Assembly (NCBI GenBank): GCA_902554795.1
Contig: CACDQB010000003.1
Coordinates: 1-48,826 of the forward strand
Source: an uncultured Pelagibacteraceae bacterium
Lineage (GTDB): Bacteria > Pseudomonadota > Alphaproteobacteria > Pelagibacterales > Pelagibacteraceae
Length of the DNA stretch: 48,826 bases
Direction of reading: 5' to 3'
Shown here: positions 1-10,461 of the stretch, piece by piece
How the letters are laid out: each line of letters opens with the position of its first letter
How positions within the stretch are numbered: the stretch's first letter is position 1
The notes under the pieces: model-generated
Database searches by the model: none
Told to the model about the DNA's origin: nothing
The model's input: only the letters and a program-made list of their open reading frames with translations
Translations under genes and position numbers: made by a program

Positions 1-759
1 CTTGGACATAAAACTTTAAGATGGAACCCAAAAATGAAAAAATATATTTTTGGAAAAAGAGACTCTATTCACATTATTGATTTAACTCAAACTCTTGAAT
101 TAACCAAAGTCGCTTTGGAAAAAGTTTATGAAACTATTGCAAATAATGGAAAAATTTTATTTGTATCAACTAAAAAACAAGCATCAGAAGCTATAGCCGA
201 AGTTGCAAAAGAAACAGATCAATATTTTGTAAATTACAGATGGTTAGGAGGTATGCTAACAAACTGGGGAACAATTTCCAATTCAATAAAAAAACTTAAA
301 AAACTAGAAACTGATTTAGCAGCGGAGAATAGAGGATTTACTAAAAAAGAACTTTTAAAAATGAGTGTTAAAAAGGATAAGCTTCAAAGATCCTTGGGTG
401 GTATAGCAGAAATGAAAAAAGTTCCTGATCTAGTATTTGTAATAGATACAAACTATGAGTCTCTTGCAATAGCAGAGTCCTCAAAATTAGGAATACCAAT
501 TATTGCTATTTTAGATAGTAATTCAAATCCAGATCATATTGATTACCCAATTCCAGGTAATGATGATGCAAGAAGAGCTATTGATCTTTATTGTAATTTA
601 ATAAAAGAAACAATTAATAGTGCTAAAAGTTCTGTTTCACCAACTGAAACAAAAAAAGATAAAGCTAAAGATAATGATAAAACAAAAACTATTCAGGAAT
701 TAGATAGAGAAAAATTAGAAAAAAAATTTTCTAAAGATGATAAGGAGAAATTAAACTAA
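1..759 (+). CDS. rpsB: 30S ribosomal protein S2 (5' end cut by window start)
   Basis: Frame is open from base 1 ([28 protein letters not shown]...), with S2 motifs WLGGMLTN and [26 protein letters not shown]; Lys/Asp-rich C-terminal tail. Confidence 0.97.
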   Translation, partial: LGHKTLRWNPKMKKYIFGKRDSIHIIDLTQTLELTKVALEKVYETIANNGKILFVSTKKQASEAIAEVAKETDQYFVNYRWLGGMLTNWGTISNSIKKLKKLETDLAAENRGFTKKELLKMSVKKDKLQRSLGGIAEMKKVPDLVFVIDTNYESLAIAESSKLGIPIIAILDSNSNPDHIDYPIPGNDDARRAIDLYCNLIKETINSAKSSVSPTETKKDKAKDNDKTKTIQELDREKLEKKFSKDDKEKLN

Positions 760-1610
760 TGAGTGATATAGAGAAAGTAAAAAAACTAAGAGAAGCAACT
801 GGTGCTGGTTTCAAAGATTGCAACTTAGCTATTAAAGAGTCAAATGGAGATTTAGACAAAGCAATAGAAATCTTAAGAGTTAAAGGAATTTCAAAAGCAT
901 CAAAAAAAATGTCTAGAGACGCGAAGGAAGGTGTTGTTGTAGTTAGTGGAGATCAAACTAAAACTTCAGTGATTGAGGTAAATTGCGAAACAGATTTTGT
1001 TGCTAAAAATGACGATTTCATTAATTTCGTTAAAGAGTTAAGTGAATTAAATAATCAAAATAATTCAAATGTTGAAGATTTAAAGACATCTAAAATGAAA
1101 AATGGCCAAACAGTCGATGACAATTTGGTAGCTTTGATTGCAAAAATCGGTGAAAAAATTACAATAGGAAAAGCTAAAACTATTCAAAACAATGACGGAA
1201 TTAATAACCACTATCTTCATACAGTTGTAAAAGATAATGTTGCAAAATTAGCTGTTATGGTTTCATTAGATACTAAAGATAATTCAGAGTCAGTTAAAAC
1301 ATTTAGCAAGCAACTATCAATGCATATTGCTGCATCAAACCCATTAGCTTTAGAGTCAAGCTCAATAGATCAGGCTATTATTGAAAAGGAACAAGAGTTA
1401 GTTACTGAAGAATTAAAAAATTCTGGAAAACCTGAGGATATTGCAAAAAAAATAAGCTTAGGTAAGATGAACAAGTTTAAAGAGGAAAATGCTCTTTTAA
1501 CACAAGCTTGGGTAATGGAACCAAAAAAGAAAGTTAAAGATGTATTAAAAGAACTTTCTATAGCTGATTTGAAAATTAAAGAGTTTTATAGAATAAAGAT
1601 TGGAGAATAA
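759..1610 (+). CDS. tsf: Elongation factor Ts
   Basis: [32 protein letters not shown]; follows rpsB. Confidence 0.97.
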   Translation: MSDIEKVKKLREATGAGFKDCNLAIKESNGDLDKAIEILRVKGISKASKKMSRDAKEGVVVVSGDQTKTSVIEVNCETDFVAKNDDFINFVKELSELNNQNNSNVEDLKTSKMKNGQTVDDNLVALIAKIGEKITIGKAKTIQNNDGINNHYLHTVVKDNVAKLAVMVSLDTKDNSESVKTFSKQLSMHIAASNPLALESSSIDQAIIEKEQELVTEELKNSGKPEDIAKKISLGKMNKFKEENALLTQAWVMEPKKKVKDVLKELSIADLKIKEFYRIKIGE

Positions 1611-2162
1611 ATGTTTGATGAGAAATCATACAGCCTTAAAATGGATAAAGCCATTGAGGTTTTCTCAAAAGAATTATCTTCACTAAGAACAGGTCGAGCG
1701 AATGCTTCAATGTTAGATTTAATTAAAGTAGATGTGTATGGACAACAAATGCCCATCAATCAAGTAGGAAGTATTACCACTCCAGAACCAAGAATGATTA
1801 ATATTCAGATTTGGGATTCAAACAATGTATCTTTAGTCGACGCAGCAATTAAAAAGTCAGATTTAGGATTAAATCCTCAGATTGATGGTCAATTAATAAG
1901 ATTACCTGTGCCCGAGTTAAATGAAGAAAGAAGAATTGAGCTTAAGAAATTAATTAAGTCCATAGGTGAAAAATGCAAAGTTTCAATAAGAAATATAAGA
2001 AGAGAGGCAAATGAAGATCTAAAAAAACTTTTAAAGTCTAAAGATATAAGTGAAGATGACGAAAAATCTAATGAAAAAAAAGTTCAAGCAATAACTGACA
2101 ATCATATTAAATCAGTTGATGAAAAAGTTTCTTCAAAAGAAAAAGAAATAATGACTATATGA
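1611..2162 (+). CDS. frr: Ribosome recycling factor
   Basis: LSSLRTGRANASMLD, SVRNIRREAN-like motif; abuts tsf stop. Confidence 0.96.
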   Translation: MFDEKSYSLKMDKAIEVFSKELSSLRTGRANASMLDLIKVDVYGQQMPINQVGSITTPEPRMINIQIWDSNNVSLVDAAIKKSDLGLNPQIDGQLIRLPVPELNEERRIELKKLIKSIGEKCKVSIRNIRREANEDLKKLLKSKDISEDDEKSNEKKVQAITDNHIKSVDEKVSSKEKEIMTI

Positions 2163-2833
2163 ACCCTCTCAATCATGTGGCCATCATTATGGATGGTAAT
2201 GGACGTTGGGGCTTAAAACATAAAAATTCAAGAAATGCTGGACATAAAGCTGGTCTACAAACAGTAGAAAAAATAATCAAAGAAACAATAAAAAATAAGA
2301 TTGGCTATTTAACTCTTTACGCATTTTCTACAGAAAATTGGAAAAGACCAAAAAAAGAAGTTAACTATTTATTCAATTTATTAGAAAATTTTTTAATTAA
2401 CAGAATTGAGGAATTAAGTAAACAAAATATAAAATTAAAAATTATTGGAGTTAAAAAATTCTCAAACAAATTAAATAAAATTATAACTCATTCAGAAAAA
2501 AAAACTTCCAAAAATAACAAACTACAGATTAATTTAGCTCTAAATTATGGTTCAAAATTTGAATTAATTAGTGCATTTAAAAAGTTATCCAAAAACAATG
2601 AAAGCATAAATGAAACTAATTTTGAAAAATATTTGCAAACAAAAAATATTCCTGATCCTGATCTAATAATAAGAACTGGTAACACAAATAGATTAAGTAA
2701 TTTCTTGTTATGGCAATTAGCATATTCTGAAATTTTTTTTGAAAAAAAGTTATGGCCAGACTTTAGTATAAAAGATTACAATAGAATTATAAAAAGTTTT
2801 AAAAAAATAAAAAGAAATTTTGGGAGTATTTAA
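2159..2833 (+). CDS. uppS: Undecaprenyl diphosphate synthase
   Basis: HVAIIMDGNGRWG, YAFSTENWKRP. Confidence 0.95.
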   Translation: MNPLNHVAIIMDGNGRWGLKHKNSRNAGHKAGLQTVEKIIKETIKNKIGYLTLYAFSTENWKRPKKEVNYLFNLLENFLINRIEELSKQNIKLKIIGVKKFSNKLNKIITHSEKKTSKNNKLQINLALNYGSKFELISAFKKLSKNNESINETNFEKYLQTKNIPDPDLIIRTGNTNRLSNFLLWQLAYSEIFFEKKLWPDFSIKDYNRIIKSFKKIKRNFGSI

Positions 2834-3489
2834 TGAAAATAGAACTTCAAAAAAGGATACTAAGTTCATTAATTTTGATCCCATTAAGCTTCTTTTTTAT
2901 AATTAAAGGTTCTTATTTATTTAATTTTTTTTTATTTATATGTTTTTGTTTAACTATTTATGAATGGCATATGATGAGTAAAAAAAAAATATACTATCTT
3001 TCCGGTATTATATTTTTAATTTTTTCTTTTTTTTTAACTTACAGTCTAAGAAATGAATCTAATGAACAGAGTCTTTTATTTTTTTTGTTCGTGATAATTA
3101 TATGTATATCAACTGATGTTGGTGGATACGCTTTTGGAAACTTATTTAAAGGTCCAAAATTAACAAAACTAAGTCCTAATAAAACCTATTCAGGTATGAT
3201 TGGTAGCTATTTTTTAGCCATAATATCATCATTACTTTTAATTAAAAATTCAAATCTAATAACAGGAAAAACTTACGATTTTACGTTAGAGTTTTTTTTT
3301 ATGGTTATATTAATATCAACTACTAGCCAAATAGGAGACCTAATTGTGTCTTTTTTCAAAAGATTATCAAAAATAAAAGATACAGGAAATTTAATACCTG
3401 GTCATGGTGGACTTCTAGATAGAATAGATGGATTATTATTTGCTATGCCAGTTGCATATATAATTTTTTATTTAAATGTATTAAAATGA
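2833..3489 (+). CDS. cdsA: Phosphatidate cytidylyltransferase
   Basis: Membrane protein with LSPNKTYSGMIGS and PGHGGLLDRIDGL signature. Confidence 0.93.
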   Translation: MKIELQKRILSSLILIPLSFFFIIKGSYLFNFFLFICFCLTIYEWHMMSKKKIYYLSGIIFLIFSFFLTYSLRNESNEQSLLFFLFVIIICISTDVGGYAFGNLFKGPKLTKLSPNKTYSGMIGSYFLAIISSLLLIKNSNLITGKTYDFTLEFFFMVILISTTSQIGDLIVSFFKRLSKIKDTGNLIPGHGGLLDRIDGLLFAMPVAYIIFYLNVLK

Positions 3490-4664
3490 AAAAGAAAATA
3501 GCTATCTTAGGTTCCACAGGATCAATTGGTCAATCATTACTGGAAATTGTAAATCAAAACAGAAATATTTTTGAGATATCTCTTTTAACAGCACATAAAG
3601 ATTATAAAACTTTGCTAAATCAAGCTAAAAAATTTAGTGTCAAAAACTTAATTATTACAGATAAAGAAAGTTTTAAAAAAATAAAAAAAAAAAATCAAAA
3701 TAATAAAATTAAAATTTTTAATAATTTTGAAAGTTTAAGTCAAATATTTAAAAATAAAGTAGACTATACGATGAGTTCTATAGTGGGTATATATGGTTTA
3801 GAGCCCACGTTAAAAATAATTAAATTTACAAAACTAATAGCTATTGCAAATAAAGAGTCAATTATTTGTGGTTGGGGTTTGATTTTAAAAGCATTGAATA
3901 AAAATAATACAAAATTTATACCAGTAGACTCCGAACACTTTTCATTATGGTATGGGTTAAAAAATATAGATATAAATAAAATTGAAGAAATATATTTAAC
4001 TGCTTCTGGAGGTCCTTTCCATAAAACACCACTTAATAATTTTAAAAATATAACTATAAAAGATGCATTAAAACACCCTAATTGGAAAATGGGAAAAAAA
4101 ATTTCAGTTGATTCAGCTACTTTGATAAACAAGATTTTTGAAGTGATTGAAGCTAAAAATATTTTTAATATTCCTTATAATAAAATAAAAATTTTAATAC
4201 ATCCTAAATCCTACATACACGCAATGATTAGAACTAATGATGGATTAATAAAAATTATTGCTCATGAAACTACAATGAAAATACCAATATTTAACACATT
4301 AAATTTTGAAAATAAAAAAAAAATTCCTTTCAAGAAACTTAACATAATAAACTTAAACAATTTAAGTTTGGAAGAGGCTACAGAGAAAAGATATCCTATA
4401 ATTAAATTACTGAAATTTATTCCTAATAATCACTCTTTATATGAAACTATAATTGTTTCAGCTAACGATGTTCTGGTAGATCTTTTTTTAACGAAACAAA
4501 TAAAATTTAATCAAATTAGTAATATTTTTTTAAAACTAATAAATAAAATAGAGTTTCGTAAGTATAAAAAAAAACAGCCAAAAAACGTTAAAGAAATAGT
4601 AGATTTAAATAATTATGTTCGTTTAAAAATATTAGAAAAAGTGTATAAATCTGATCATGTTTAA
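3486..4664 (+). CDS. dxr: 1-deoxy-D-xylulose 5-phosphate reductoisomerase
   Basis: ILGSTGSIGQSLL, ANKESIICGW, PVDSEHFSLW, TASGGPF. Confidence 0.96.
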   Translation: MKKKIAILGSTGSIGQSLLEIVNQNRNIFEISLLTAHKDYKTLLNQAKKFSVKNLIITDKESFKKIKKKNQNNKIKIFNNFESLSQIFKNKVDYTMSSIVGIYGLEPTLKIIKFTKLIAIANKESIICGWGLILKALNKNNTKFIPVDSEHFSLWYGLKNIDINKIEEIYLTASGGPFHKTPLNNFKNITIKDALKHPNWKMGKKISVDSATLINKIFEVIEAKNIFNIPYNKIKILIHPKSYIHAMIRTNDGLIKIIAHETTMKIPIFNTLNFENKKKIPFKKLNIINLNNLSLEEATEKRYPIIKLLKFIPNNHSLYETIIVSANDVLVDLFLTKQIKFNQISNIFLKLINKIEFRKYKKKQPKNVKEIVDLNNYVRLKILEKVYKSDHV

Positions 4665-6903
4665 AAATCGAATTGGTTTACTTTTCTTTTGTATATTAAC
4701 AATAATATTTACAAATAAACCAGTTTTTTCCGAAATAATTAAAGAAATTGAAATAAATGGAAACGAGAGAGTTTCTAGCGAAACTATAATTATGTTTTCA
4801 AAAATATCAATAAATGACGATTTGAAACCAGCAGACATAAATAATATTATAAAAAATTTGTATCAATCTAATTTTTTTAATGACGTTTCTGTAACTCTTG
4901 AAAATAATAAGCTTACCATAGCTGTAGATGAACTTCCTATAATTGAAAATATTAATTTCAATGGAATTAAATCTAAAACACTTCTTGAAAATTTAACTAG
5001 TGACCTAAATTTAATTTCCAGGTCTTCATATAATGAAATAATCCTTAAAAAAGATAGAGATAAAATTTTAAATTCACTTAAAAATCTTGGATATTATTTT
5101 TCTGAAGTTGAAATTATAAAGACAGATTTAGAAAATAAAAAAATAGATCTAACTTATGAAATTAAATTAGGTGACAAAGCAAAAATAAAGAAAATTACTT
5201 TTATTGGTGATAAAAAATTTAAAGATAGAAAATTAAGGAATATTATAATTAGTGAGGAGTATAAATTTTGGAAATTTATTTCTGGAAAAAAATATCTTAA
5301 CGAAAACATAATTGCATTTGATGAAAGATTGTTAAAAAATTTTTATAAAAATAAAGGCTATTATGCAGTTGAAATAAACTCATCTTTTGCAAAGTTGTAC
5401 AATAATGATGAATTTGAATTAGTTTACAATATAGATGCAAAGGACAAATATTATTTTGATAATCTTAATATAAAAATACCTGATGATTTTGATGTTTCTA
5501 ATTATGAAGAGCTAAAGATTTTTTTAAAAGATTTGAAAGGTAAAATTTATTCAATCAATACAGTATCTGAAATTCTAGATAAGATTGATTTAATATCTAT
5601 AAATGAACAGTATGAATCTGTAAAAGCTACAGTTTCAGAAAACATTTTGTCTAACAAAATCAACCTGTCATTTAATATCGAAGAAACTGAACGTTTCATG
5701 GTAGAAAGAATTAATATCTATGGAAACAATGTAACAAGAGAAAATGTTATTAGAAATCAATTGATAATAGACGAAGGTGATCCTTATAATGAGATTTTGG
5801 CAAAAAAAAGTATTAATGAAATTAAATCTTTAAATTTTTTTAGTGATGTTTCTACTCAAGTTGTAGATGGCGAGGACTCCAATTCAAAAATTATTAATAT
5901 TACAGTTGAAGAAAAACCAACAGGTGAAATTACAGCAGGAGCGGGATTTGGTACTTCTGGTGAAGTTATAGAATTTTCTGTAAAAGAAAATAATTACTTA
6001 GGAAAAGGTATAGGTGTTGATACAGCAATTTCACTAAGTAGTGAAAGTATAGTAGGTAAATTGAATGTTAACAATCGAAACTATAATAATTCAGATAAAT
6101 CAATAAGTTTTGGTTTGCAAGCACTTGAAACAGATAAATTAAAAAATTTTGGATATAAGTCAAAAAAAATAGGCGGTTCTATAGGAACGGATTTTGAGTA
6201 CCTTGAAGATTTCAATTTAGGTGTATCAACATCATTATTTGTTGAGAATATTGAAACAGATAATAACGCTTCTGCTAGACAAAAAAAACAAAAAGGTGAT
6301 TATTTTGATACATATTTAGATTTACAATTTAATTACGATAAGAGAAATCAAAGATTTAAAACAACTGATGGTTTTAGAAGTTTTTATTCTATAGGTTTAC
6401 CAGTAATTAGTGAGAATAACACTGTAAAAAATTATTATAATTATAAAATATTTTCTGAATTGTACGAAGAAAATATTTCTACTCTATCTCTATCATTGAG
6501 TTCATCTCATTCTATCACTGGTGATGATATTAAATTATCTGAGAGATTATATATCCCACAAAGGAAATTGAGAGGTTTTGAAAGAGGAAAATTAGGACCT
6601 AAAGATGGAAATGATTTTATTGGTGGAAATTACTATGCAATTTTAAATATGACTTCTACTCTTCCACAAGTATTTCCAAACGCACAAAACGTTGATTTTT
6701 TAACTTTTTTAGATGTAGCTAATCTATGGGGTGTTGATGATGAAACTTTAGATGATGGTAGTGAGTTAAGAAGTTCTATTGGATTAGGTGTTGAATGGTT
6801 TACCCCAGTTGGTCCTCTAAGTTTTTCTTTAGCATCGCCTATTACAAAAAGCTCAACAGATAAAACTGAAACATTTAGATTTAACCTTGGTACAACATTT
6901 TAA
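4657..6903 (+). CDS. bamA: Outer membrane protein assembly factor BamA
   Basis: POTRA repeats followed by an Omp85 barrel (LRGFERGKLGP, GLGVEWFTPVGPLSFSLASPI...FRFNLGTTF). Confidence 0.95.
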   Translation: MFKNRIGLLFFCILTIIFTNKPVFSEIIKEIEINGNERVSSETIIMFSKISINDDLKPADINNIIKNLYQSNFFNDVSVTLENNKLTIAVDELPIIENINFNGIKSKTLLENLTSDLNLISRSSYNEIILKKDRDKILNSLKNLGYYFSEVEIIKTDLENKKIDLTYEIKLGDKAKIKKITFIGDKKFKDRKLRNIIISEEYKFWKFISGKKYLNENIIAFDERLLKNFYKNKGYYAVEINSSFAKLYNNDEFELVYNIDAKDKYYFDNLNIKIPDDFDVSNYEELKIFLKDLKGKIYSINTVSEILDKIDLISINEQYESVKATVSENILSNKINLSFNIEETERFMVERINIYGNNVTRENVIRNQLIIDEGDPYNEILAKKSINEIKSLNFFSDVSTQVVDGEDSNSKIINITVEEKPTGEITAGAGFGTSGEVIEFSVKENNYLGKGIGVDTAISLSSESIVGKLNVNNRNYNNSDKSISFGLQALETDKLKNFGYKSKKIGGSIGTDFEYLEDFNLGVSTSLFVENIETDNNASARQKKQKGDYFDTYLDLQFNYDKRNQRFKTTDGFRSFYSIGLPVISENNTVKNYYNYKIFSELYEENISTLSLSLSSSHSITGDDIKLSERLYIPQRKLRGFERGKLGPKDGNDFIGGNYYAILNMTSTLPQVFPNAQNVDFLTFLDVANLWGVDDETLDDGSELRSSIGLGVEWFTPVGPLSFSLASPITKSSTDKTETFRFNLGTTF

Positions 6904-7424
6904 TGAAATTACCAAAATTTATTTTTGTGTTTTTTTTGTATTTTTTTTTTAACATAAATATAGCTAACAGTAATACCTCAACAGTATTTATAGATATTGA
7001 CTTTATACTCAACAATTCTATTTTAGGTAAACAAATTTTACTAGATCTAGACGAGTTAAATAAACAAAACATAGATAATATTAAAGAGAAAGAAAATACA
7101 TTAAAAATTAAAAGGGATAAAATTAATTCACAAAAAAATATTTTATCAAAAGAACAAATTGAAAAAGAAATTGTTTTATTGAATGAAGAGTTTAAAAAGT
7201 ATAATATTGAAAAAAATAATCTATTAAATGATTTTAAAAACAAAAAAAAACAAAAATTAGATAATTTTCTAAAAAAAATTAACCCATTGATACAAGAATA
7301 TATGAAAAAAAATTCAATTGATATTATATTAGATCAACGCCAAATTTTTATTGGAAATGTAAACAAAGATATAACAGAAAAAATTTTAACAATTGTTAAT
7401 CAAAAATTCTCAAATAATGGATAA
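6903..7424 (+). CDS. skp: OmpH/Skp family periplasmic chaperone
   Basis: Signal peptide plus Lys/Glu-rich coiled coil directly after bamA; IDIILDQRQIFIGNVNKDIT. Confidence 0.8.
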   Translation: MKLPKFIFVFFLYFFFNINIANSNTSTVFIDIDFILNNSILGKQILLDLDELNKQNIDNIKEKENTLKIKRDKINSQKNILSKEQIEKEIVLLNEEFKKYNIEKNNLLNDFKNKKKQKLDNFLKKINPLIQEYMKKNSIDIILDQRQIFIGNVNKDITEKILTIVNQKFSNNG

Positions 7425-7863
7425 ACTTAATAAAGATCAAATAAGAGATTTGCTACCTCATAGAGAGCCAATGTTATTGATTGATGAGTTATATGACATA
7501 GAAAAACTAAAATCAGCTACGGCTTTAGTAAAAGTTAGAAAAGATAGTTTTTTTGTACAAGGTCATTTCCCTGAGCAGCCTGTTATGCCAGGTGTATTAA
7601 TAGTCGAGTCTTTTGGGCAAGCCGCTGCTGCTCTAACCGCTAATGGTTTAGATAAATCCACTTATGAAAATAAATTAGTTTTTTTAATGGGTGTAGAAAA
7701 AGCAAGATTTAGAAACCCGGTCATTCCAGATTGTGAGCTTATTCTAAAAATTGAAGCAATAAGATCTCATAGTAGAGTGTGGAAATATAAGGGTGAAGCT
7801 TTTGTAAATGATATAAAAATGGCAGATGCAATTTGGTCTGCTACAATAGTAGATAAGAAATAA
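7417..7863 (+). CDS. fabZ: 3-hydroxyacyl-ACP dehydratase FabZ
   Basis: LLPHREPMLLID, GHFPEQPVMPGVL. ATG at 7417 preferred over the TTG at 7393 in the ORF track. Confidence 0.95.
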   Translation: MDKLNKDQIRDLLPHREPMLLIDELYDIEKLKSATALVKVRKDSFFVQGHFPEQPVMPGVLIVESFGQAAAALTANGLDKSTYENKLVFLMGVEKARFRNPVIPDCELILKIEAIRSHSRVWKYKGEAFVNDIKMADAIWSATIVDKK

Positions 7864-7914
7864 ATAGCAATAATTATTGATAACTCATTTTAAATTGCTT
7901 TGATAAAAGCAATT

Positions 7915-8895
7915 ATGTTTAATCCTTTTTTTAAAAATCATGGACCAATAAAAATTTCTGAGATTATTAAGTTACTGAATATAAATATTAACAATAAATA
8001 TGAAGATAAAGAAATTCAAGATATCAAAGATCTATCTTCAGCTAATAATAATGATATAACTTTTTTTCATTCAAAAAAATATAAAGATGTTGCAAAAAAT
8101 ACTAAAGCATCTTTTTGTTTGACCATAGATGCTTTAAAAACCTTTTTACCCAAAAGTTGTTTGGCTTTAGTTGTAGAAAATGTCCTAGTTTCCACTTCAA
8201 AAATTACGTCTATTTTTTATCCAGATTCTATAAATGATAATTTTGATGATAATATTATATCAATCAGTGACACTAATTTTAAAGACAAAGTTAGTTTTGG
8301 CGAAAATGTTTTAATTGGCAAAAATGTTTCTATAGGCAACAATTGTAAAATTGGACATAATACAATTATAGAAAAAAATGTTATTATCGGTGATGATTGT
8401 TCTATTGGATCAAATAGCATTATTAGAAACACTTTAGTTAAAAATAATGTAAGAATTTTAGATAATTGTGTAATTGGCAAGCATGGTTTTGGATTTTTTC
8501 CAATTAAGAATAAAAATTTAAGATATCCTCACATAGGAATAGTTTTAATTGAGGATAATTGTGAAATTGGATGCAGCGCAACTATTGATAGAGGCTCAAT
8601 GTCTAATACAATAATAGGTAAAAACACCTATTTAGATAATCAAATACATATAGCTCATAATGTAAAAATAGGAGAAAATTCTATTATAGCTGGTCAAGTG
8701 GGTATAGCTGGAAGTTCTATAATCGGTAACAATGTTAAAATAGGTGGCCAAGCTGGAATATCGGGCCATCTTAAAATTGGAAACAATGTAGAAATAGGTG
8801 GTGGTTCTGGAGTAATTAGAGATATTCCAGACAACACAAAAGTGATGGGTTATCCAGCAAAAAATATTAGAGAATTTTTAAGAGTTAATAAATGA
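7915..8895 (+). CDS. lpxD: UDP-3-O-(3-hydroxyacyl)glucosamine N-acyltransferase
   Basis: Left-handed beta-helix hexapeptide repeats; [43 protein letters not shown] 7915 preferred over TTG 7900. Confidence 0.93.
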   Translation: MFNPFFKNHGPIKISEIIKLLNININNKYEDKEIQDIKDLSSANNNDITFFHSKKYKDVAKNTKASFCLTIDALKTFLPKSCLALVVENVLVSTSKITSIFYPDSINDNFDDNIISISDTNFKDKVSFGENVLIGKNVSIGNNCKIGHNTIIEKNVIIGDDCSIGSNSIIRNTLVKNNVRILDNCVIGKHGFGFFPIKNKNLRYPHIGIVLIEDNCEIGCSATIDRGSMSNTIIGKNTYLDNQIHIAHNVKIGENSIIAGQVGIAGSSIIGNNVKIGGQAGISGHLKIGNNVEIGGGSGVIRDIPDNTKVMGYPAKNIREFLRVNK

Positions 8896-9674
8896 TAGAT
8901 AAAACAGCTATAATTGACTCAAATGCTAAGATTTCTAAAAATGTAAAAATTGGTCCTTATACAGTTATTGGTCCCAATGTTGAAATAGATGAAGAAACTG
9001 AAATTCAATCTCATGTTAATATTACTGGAAATACTAAAATTGGAAAAAATAATAAAATTTATCCGTTTGCCTCAATAGGAAATGATCCTCAAGATTTAAA
9101 ATTTCAAGGTGAAGAAACAAAACTAGAAATTGGTAATAATAATAAAATTAGAGAATATGTTACAATTAATCCTGGAACAAAAGGTGGTGGTGGATTAACA
9201 AAAGTTGGTAACAACTGTTTGTTTATGGTTTCAGCACATATTGCTCATGATTGTTTTGTTGGAGATAATGTAATTTTAGCTAACAATGTACCGTTAGGAG
9301 GTCACGCACATATAGACGATAATGCTATTATTGGTGGTAATTCAGCTGTTCAGCAATTTACCAGAGTAGGTAAATCTGCAATGATTGGAGGTATGTGTGG
9401 TGTAGTTAGAGATATAATTCCATATGGAATAGCACATGGCAACAGAAGTGTTTTACAGGGACTTAATTTAATTGGTTTAAGAAGAAAAAATATTTCAAAT
9501 AAAGAAATAATGATTTTAAGTGATGCTTATAAAGAAATTTTTAAAAATGAAAATTTAACAGAGAATTTGAATAATTTATCAAAAAGTTTTATGAGTAATG
9601 AACTAGTGGCAGAAGTTGTTGGATTTATAGAAAAAGATAAGAAAAGACCAATTTGTACTCCATTTTCAAAATAA
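8892..9674 (+). CDS. lpxA: UDP-N-acetylglucosamine acyltransferase
   Basis: Hexapeptide repeats; [33 protein letters not shown]. Confidence 0.95.
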   Translation: MIDKTAIIDSNAKISKNVKIGPYTVIGPNVEIDEETEIQSHVNITGNTKIGKNNKIYPFASIGNDPQDLKFQGEETKLEIGNNNKIREYVTINPGTKGGGGLTKVGNNCLFMVSAHIAHDCFVGDNVILANNVPLGGHAHIDDNAIIGGNSAVQQFTRVGKSAMIGGMCGVVRDIIPYGIAHGNRSVLQGLNLIGLRRKNISNKEIMILSDAYKEIFKNENLTENLNNLSKSFMSNELVAEVVGFIEKDKKRPICTPFSK

Positions 9675-9675
9675 A

Positions 9676-10461
9676 ATGATAGGTTTGTTTTTAGGTGACA
9701 CTGATTTTTCAGATATAGTTCTAAGTAAAGTTAAGAAATTAAAAAAAAATTATTTTATAATTGATTTTTCAAAAAATAATAAATTTAAAAAAGATAAAAA
9801 TTCATTCAGAATAAGTATTGGAAAATTCGGAACAATAATAAATATAATTAAACAAAAAAAATGTAAGAAAGTTTTGTTCGCAGGTAAAATTTCAAAACCA
9901 AATTTTTCTTCTTTAAGATTAGATTTAAAAGGGATTTATTATATGCCAAGTGTAATAAGAGCAGCCAAAATAGGTGATGCCGCTATCATTAAATCAATTA
10001 TAAAAATTTTAAATAATGAAGGAATTAAAGTTATAAGCTCTATATTTTTTAATCCAGAATTATCTTTAAGGAGAGGAAATTACAGTAAATTTAAACCAAA
10101 TAAACTGGATATAATTTCAATTAAAAAAAGTAAAGCTTATTTTAACAAAACAAAAAGTTTAGACCATGTTCAGGCCATAGTTGTTAAAGATGGTAAAATT
10201 TTAGCTAAAGAAGGAAGAGAGGGAACAAAAAAAATGCTATCAGAATTGAAGAAAAATTCAGATGGAATTTTAATAAAACTCCCAAAAAAGAAACAAGATT
10301 TAAGAATGGACTTACCAACAGTTGGTCTACAAACTTTTAAAGATATTAAAAAGTATGGATTAAGGGGTGTCGTTTTACAATCTAAAAAGAATATTTTTCT
10401 AGATAAAATCAAATGCATTAAATTTGCTAATAAGAATAAGATATTTATCAATATTATATGA
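9676..10461 (+). CDS. lpxI: UDP-2,3-diacylglucosamine pyrophosphatase LpxI (DUF1009 family)
   Basis: Sits between lpxA and lpxB; GRRG-like EGREGTKKML, KKKQDLRMDLPTVG. Confidence 0.88.
   Translation: MIGLFLGDTDFSDIVLSKVKKLKKNYFIIDFSKNNKFKKDKNSFRISIGKFGTIINIIKQKKCKKVLFAGKISKPNFSSLRLDLKGIYYMPSVIRAAKIGDAAIIKSIIKILNNEGIKVISSIFFNPELSLRRGNYSKFKPNKLDIISIKKSKAYFNKTKSLDHVQAIVVKDGKILAKEGREGTKKMLSELKKNSDGILIKLPKKKQDLRMDLPTVGLQTFKDIKKYGLRGVVLQSKKNIFLDKIKCIKFANKNKIFINII

Noticed and set aside
640-759. Lys/Asp-rich tail on ribosomal protein S2 as a possible fused domain
   Set aside because: Low-complexity charged extension; common in AT-rich genomes and no fold recognizable.
3764-4132. 122-aa antisense ORF within dxr
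   Set aside because: Opposite strand of a clear dxr gene; composition-driven open frame without recognizable domain.
8280-9400. Imperfect repeated DNA (ATTGG/AATGT-type units)
   Set aside because: Explained by hexapeptide repeats of LpxD and LpxA, not by a DNA repeat or CRISPR array.
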